Source of the DNA: Candidatus Hydrogenedentota bacterium | GTDB lineage: Bacteria; Hydrogenedentota; Hydrogenedentia; Hydrogenedentales; SCBR16-9 | Direction: 5' to 3' | Length of the DNA: 9,790 bases | NCBI GenBank assembly: GCA_007116095.1 | Contig: SKJD01000140.1 | Span: forward strand, 1 to 9,790 | In this document: positions 7,036 to 9,790 of the stretch, piece after piece | Numbering within the stretch: position 1 is the first letter of the stretch | How the letters are laid out: every line of letters begins with the position of its first letter | Notes under the pieces: model-generated | Databases searched by the model: none | What the model was told of the DNA's origin: nothing | What the model saw: only the letters and a program-made list of their open reading frames with translations | Program-made: the position numbers and the translations under genes

Positions 7036-8523
7036 TCAGCGCTTAAGGCTCGGGCTGCCCTGTTCGAAATAGCGGTGTAGTGAACAGTCCACGCAGCCGG
7101 GGTTCGGATGGCACCAATCCTCAAACATCTGCAAGAGCCCCTGCTGTCGACAGAAGTTCAATCGCAGCTTCACGCCCTCCGGAATGACCCGCTGCTGCAT
7201 CAGTCGGGTTATCTGGTTGGCCGGCTCCGACGGCAGGGCCTTGAAGAAGCGATGAATCATCGCTTCGCGGTGTTGGCGTTGCTCCAGCCGGGCCTGCGCC
7301 AGGGCGGCGGGCACGAAGATGTTGCCGATAATGGTGCGGACGCGGCCCGAGCCCAGCGGGGCGGAAGGGCGCTTGACCTGTGGGCCGCTCCAGGTGAAAT
7401 GGGTTGCCCAAAACCCATGTGCGCCGGGGAAGAGGTCCTCAAAGGCCAGGCGTTGTTCCCGGGGTTTGTCGTGGCCCATCCAACAGCGGTGCAAGGAGCC
7501 GCTCAGGCCGTGGGTGGCGCTGCGCGCCAGGAGCCGGGACAACCCGGAGAGCCGCCGTTCTGGGTAGTTGTTGGGGCGGACCCCGTTACGCGGCCAGTCC
7601 AGCGGGAGACTTTTTAGCCCCGGCAGCTCGTTGCGCAGCAATGTATGAAGCCGTAGTTGGTGGCTCGATACATCATCCTCGTGTTCATCCGCCAGTGGTG
7701 GCAGGAGGCTGGCCAATTGAAACAGGGCCGCCTCCAGTAGATACGGGTCCCGTTGCGCCAGTTGGCGGCAGCGTTCGTAGGGCAGTTGGCGGGCCAGCGC
7801 CATGAAGGCGTCTTTGTACTTGCGGTAGCCACAGGCGCGGCAGAGTTCCTCGAAGATGGCCTGGTCCGGGCCGACCTGCTCCATGCGTTCGCGCATGCGA
7901 CGCGCCTTATGCAGCATCCGCCACTCCCCGGCGAGGTCCAGGAAAGCAGTCAGCGCCTCGGCGTCATCATCGGCATGCAGGGGCAGACACTTTCCACAAC
8001 CCAACGCCGTAAACTGTTTCAGGTCCGGCGCGTCGCCATGGCGCAATTCCTCCCGCTCCGCCCGGGACAGATAACGGCCCAACAAGAGCGTGGCGATGGG
8101 ACGGTCCGCCGCGTTGCGCAGTGGGGTTTCTGTCGGCTTCGTGTCCAGGCTGACATGCAGTATTACCTGATTGTAGCGCGGGTCTTCGTGGTGCCCGTGA
8201 TTTCGCCAGCCCTGGTGGTTCCAGTGCAGCTCGACATCTCCGGTGTAGCTCTTTCCGTTGAAGACGAGCCGTGCGTCCCTGAAATCCGGCCCAGCCTCAG
8301 TGTTCCACCAGCCAGGAGAGAGAATTTCCAGGCGCTGCCCCTCGGCCGTCAGCAATTCCGATGTGTCGAATCGCTGTTCCTGCCAGAGTTGTTGCAGGTG
8401 GTACTCGTTGTTGCCCTCCTGCGCCTGCTCCGCCAGGACCTTACGGGGGTTGCTGTAATTCGCAGCCCCCTCTCGCGTCAATAACGCCTCTTTGAGTTTT
8501 CCGTATGCCTCCGAAAATCCCAT
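7036..8523 (-). CDS. DUF2851-family protein of unknown function
   Basis: The 495-residue product resembles DUF2851 proteins, which have no established function. The N-terminal half holds the family's strongest block: AGPDF (77-81), GDVELH (95-100), Trp106, HGHHxD (109-114), Tyr117 and ILHV (121-124). A GPDF...GDVELH arrangement is reminiscent of a PD-(D/E)xK nuclease fold with His in place of Lys; that is my inference only. The middle is helical and carries CGKC (176-179). The C-terminus has Cys458, Cys471, Cys477 and Cys480 (CX12CX5CX2C), a likely metal or cluster site. No signal peptide is seen, so it is probably cytosolic. An ATG at 8571 would add 16 residues, but GGGGAGG just before ATG 8523 and the poor sequence before 8571 favour 8523. 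The gene converges on gnd and stands alone on its strand. Confidence 0.8.
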   Translation of the reverse strand: MGFSEAYGKLKEALLTREGAANYSNPRKVLAEQAQEGNNEYHLQQLWQEQRFDTSELLTAEGQRLEILSPGWWNTEAGPDFRDARLVFNGKSYTGDVELHWNHQGWRNHGHHEDPRYNQVILHVSLDTKPTETPLRNAADRPIATLLLGRYLSRAEREELRHGDAPDLKQFTALGCGKCLPLHADDDAEALTAFLDLAGEWRMLHKARRMRERMEQVGPDQAIFEELCRACGYRKYKDAFMALARQLPYERCRQLAQRDPYLLEAALFQLASLLPPLADEHEDDVSSHQLRLHTLLRNELPGLKSLPLDWPRNGVRPNNYPERRLSGLSRLLARSATHGLSGSLHRCWMGHDKPREQRLAFEDLFPGAHGFWATHFTWSGPQVKRPSAPLGSGRVRTIIGNIFVPAALAQARLEQRQHREAMIHRFFKALPSEPANQITRLMQQRVIPEGVKLRLNFCRQQGLLQMFEDWCHPNPGCVDCSLHRYFEQGSPSLKR

Positions 8524-8526
8524 ATG

Positions 8527-8533
8527 CCTCCCC
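8527..8533 (-). promoter_or_regulatory. Ribosome binding site deciding the DUF2851 start
   Basis: On the - strand AAGGGGAGG precedes the ATG at 8523, with 3 nt between the last G and the ATG (7 nt from the AAGGG portion). The alternative upstream ATG at 8571 is preceded only by GTGCAGGC. This makes the shorter protein more likely. Confidence 0.65.
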
Positions 8534-8584
8534 TTGTGCAAAAGCTGATAACGCCATGCAGCCTTACTCATGCCTGCACGCCTA

Positions 8585-8638
8585 CTGGCCTGGCGGTATG
8601 TAATCCCGATAGTTGCGATTGCGCTTGTCCGCCTTGAT
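8585..8638 (-). pseudogene. Possible decayed REP-associated (Y1) transposase N-terminus
   Basis: On the - strand this stretch reads KRNRNYRDYIPPGQ followed by a TAG stop at 8582-8584. The RNYRxYxPPG pattern recalls the first residues of REP-associated tyrosine (Y1) transposases. No start codon or ribosome site lies close upstream, and none of the downstream catalytic motifs (HUH, Tyr) follow. If real it is a fossil fragment. A chance reading frame is a serious alternative. Confidence 0.25.
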
Positions 8639-8711
8639 TGTAGGGGAGCGCACCTGCCGTGGGCAAGAAGCAGCTGCCTGTGTCGATATGATTGATATGA
8701 GCCATATGCTG

Positions 8712-8737
8712 TGTATACAATGTATACAGTTTTTTTT
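8712..8737. promoter_or_regulatory. Twin TGTATACA palindromes with T-tract
   Basis: Two copies of the self-complementary octamer TGTATACA (8712-8719 and 8721-8728) are separated by one A, giving a 17-bp symmetric site. It is followed by G and eight T (8730-8737). It could be an operator for a dimeric regulator controlling one or both divergent genes. Alternatively the same bases can fold as a 7-bp AT-rich stem with a 3-nt loop before a T-tract, which would be a weak + strand terminator. Confidence 0.4.
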
Positions 8738-9000
8738 GGAATTTAATTTGACTTTTTGTGGTGTATATGGTAAAAAGTAAACATGCAATGTGATTTGATA
8801 ATACTTTGCAAAATCCAAGGGGTTGGGGGAGCAGGAGGCGATCAAAAATATTATCGTTTTTAGTATTTCGTGTATTTTGCTTGTTGAATGCTAAAAATAG
8901 AAAGGTGGTGTGCTAGGTAAAGATAATTTTTTGATGAGTTCTTAAGACAGTAACTTAGGTGAATCAATGAACCACAAGGGGAAAACAAGGAGTTGTTGTT

Positions 9001-9790
9001 ATGTGTAGAAATAGACAAGTCAGATTTTTAGGGGTGGCGTGTTTGAGCTTAGTTCTATTAATCGCTGCTTTGGGGATGTTGTCCGACCATAGTCGTGTTT
9101 CCGCCCAGCAAGAGTTCAGCGTGGAAGGCGTGGTTGTTAACAGCTTCACCGGCAATCCGGTGGAAGGCGTGGCGATAGAAATTGCCGTGGATACCGATGA
9201 CAAACAGCTACAGGTGGCTACAACGGGGGCAAATGGCGTCTTTGCTTTTACCGGACTTCCCAACGCGGGGCCATTTGAGTTGGGTTTTTCGAGAAGTCAG
9301 TATCGAGGCCAGGAGCGCCGAGGGGTGTTTGCGAATGCAGAACCCATTGAAGTCGAACTGGTGCCTCGTGGCATAAGTACCCCCGGCAGGCCTTTTGCCG
9401 TAAGTAGCCCAAAGAGTGTCTATATCGATTGGCCTGCAAACCCTGAGCTCAACGTCAAAGGATACAACATTTATCGAACACATTTGGATGAGGAAGGAGA
9501 ACCCATTTCAAATCCAATAAAGCTGAATGGTGCTCTTGGGGATGTATATGATGGGCTTTTGTCAGGGTTGGAATTTTCCGATGACACCGTAGAAAAAGGG
9601 GAGTACTACCGCTATCAGGTACAAGCGGTTAGTAACGCAGATCGTACCAGTGAATTATCTGAACCTACAGATCCGCCGGTGCGTGGAGATTGGCTGACTA
9701 TTTTCTTCCCAGAAGTCACTTATCAAGATGACGGTTTATATTTATGGGAGCAAAATGAAGAACGGCTTGTTAGGATTCCTGTTGCTAGTC
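9001..9790 (+). CDS. Secreted protein with carboxypeptidase-regulatory-like and fibronectin III domains, 3' end missing
   Basis: The frame is open from ATG 9001 to the window end (263 residues, incomplete). AAGGAG at 8987-8992, 8 nt upstream, supports the start. A Sec signal peptide is clear: basic residues, a hydrophobic stretch at about 9-26, and a likely cut after VSA (residue 35) before QQEF. Residues ~38-122 form a carboxypeptidase-regulatory-like/CnaB-type beta sandwich (VEGVVVNSFTGNPVEGVAI, then GANGVFAFTGLP). Residues ~129-227 form a fibronectin type III domain (VYIDWPANPELNVKGYNIYR, then YYRYQVQAVSN and SELSEP). From about 229 another beta domain begins (WLTIFFPEV...RIPVAS), possibly cohesin-like. 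Such proteins are extracellular or cell-surface, in adhesion or polymer binding; no catalytic domain is visible so far. Base composition is lower in GC than the metabolic genes. Confidence 0.85.
   Translation, partial: MCRNRQVRFLGVACLSLVLLIAALGMLSDHSRVSAQQEFSVEGVVVNSFTGNPVEGVAIEIAVDTDDKQLQVATTGANGVFAFTGLPNAGPFELGFSRSQYRGQERRGVFANAEPIEVELVPRGISTPGRPFAVSSPKSVYIDWPANPELNVKGYNIYRTHLDEEGEPISNPIKLNGALGDVYDGLLSGLEFSDDTVEKGEYYRYQVQAVSNADRTSELSEPTDPPVRGDWLTIFFPEVTYQDDGLYLWEQNEERLVRIPVAS

Larger units (their letters stand above)
8572..9000. other. Long intergenic region between divergent genes
   Basis: This 429-bp gap separates the divergent DUF2851 gene and the secreted-protein gene, and presumably holds promoters for both. 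The left third keeps the GC content of its neighbours and includes the possible transposase remnant. From about 8690 it turns strongly AT-rich (17/60 G+C at 8701-8760). A + strand promoter-like pair, TTGACT (8748-8753) and TAAAAA (8771-8776), has 17-bp spacing, but only the -35 is good and it lies 250 bp from the next gene. No convincing small gene or RNA was found. Confidence 0.5.

Noticed and set aside
7753..8484. 243-codon open frame on the + strand opposite DUF2851
   Set aside because: Antisense shadow of the DUF2851 gene; no recognisable motifs or good ribosome site.
8582..8845. 87-codon - strand frame as an intact gene
   Set aside because: Most of it crosses AT-rich non-coding DNA and its composition is not protein-like; only the last 18 codons look meaningful.

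Overview
The window reads as a chromosomal segment of a Gram-negative bacterium (lipoprotein and Sec signal peptides, proteobacterial-style PdxB). A Verrucomicrobia/Opitutae-like host is my best guess. It rests on the mix of a DUF2851-type protein, a pyrophosphate-type phosphofructokinase with a GGNDS motif, and a secreted multi-domain protein. This is recognition from memory, not a search, and Gammaproteobacteria remain possible. The left 6.8 kb is GC-rich core metabolism. The right end becomes clearly AT-richer: by hand count, bases 6541-6600 hold 47/60 G+C, 8701-8760 hold 17/60 and 9421-9480 hold 25/60.

Layout: 2-451 is the 3' end of a HAD-family phosphatase-like gene. 534-1697 is pdxB (4-phosphoerythronate dehydrogenase, vitamin B6 synthesis). 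1757-3016 is a LarA-superfamily nickel-dependent 2-hydroxyacid racemase/epimerase homologue. 3091-3795 is a small TPR lipoprotein. 3928-5214 is a PPi-type 6-phosphofructokinase. 5341-6792 is gnd (6-phosphogluconate dehydrogenase), closed by a good intrinsic terminator at 6842-6884. All six genes lie on the + strand with gaps of 59-132 bp. They could be read together or as a few short units; no strong internal terminator was seen.

Between gnd and the convergent DUF2851 gene (8523-7036, - strand) lies a compact repeat zone. It holds a 76-nt near-palindrome with a perfect 15-bp outer stem (6886-6961) and a two-unit imperfect direct repeat (6981-7035). Upstream of the DUF2851 gene, 8524-9000 is mostly AT-rich and non-coding. 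It contains a possible decayed transposase N-terminus (8585-8638, - strand) and two tandem copies of the 8-bp palindrome TGTATACA followed by eight T (8712-8737). The window ends inside a secreted protein gene (9001 onward) with a signal peptide, a carboxypeptidase-regulatory-like domain, a fibronectin type III domain and the start of a further domain.

How the genes may work together: PPi-PFK and Gnd sit on glycolysis and the oxidative pentose phosphate pathway. The pentose phosphate pathway supplies erythrose 4-phosphate, whose oxidation product 4-phosphoerythronate is the PdxB substrate and a known inhibitor of 6-phosphogluconate dehydrogenase. A HAD phosphatase and a 2-hydroxyacid racemase homologue beside these genes suggest a sugar-acid/phospho-sugar-acid theme. 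That link is inference. No clear defence system, CRISPR array, tRNA or rRNA was seen.
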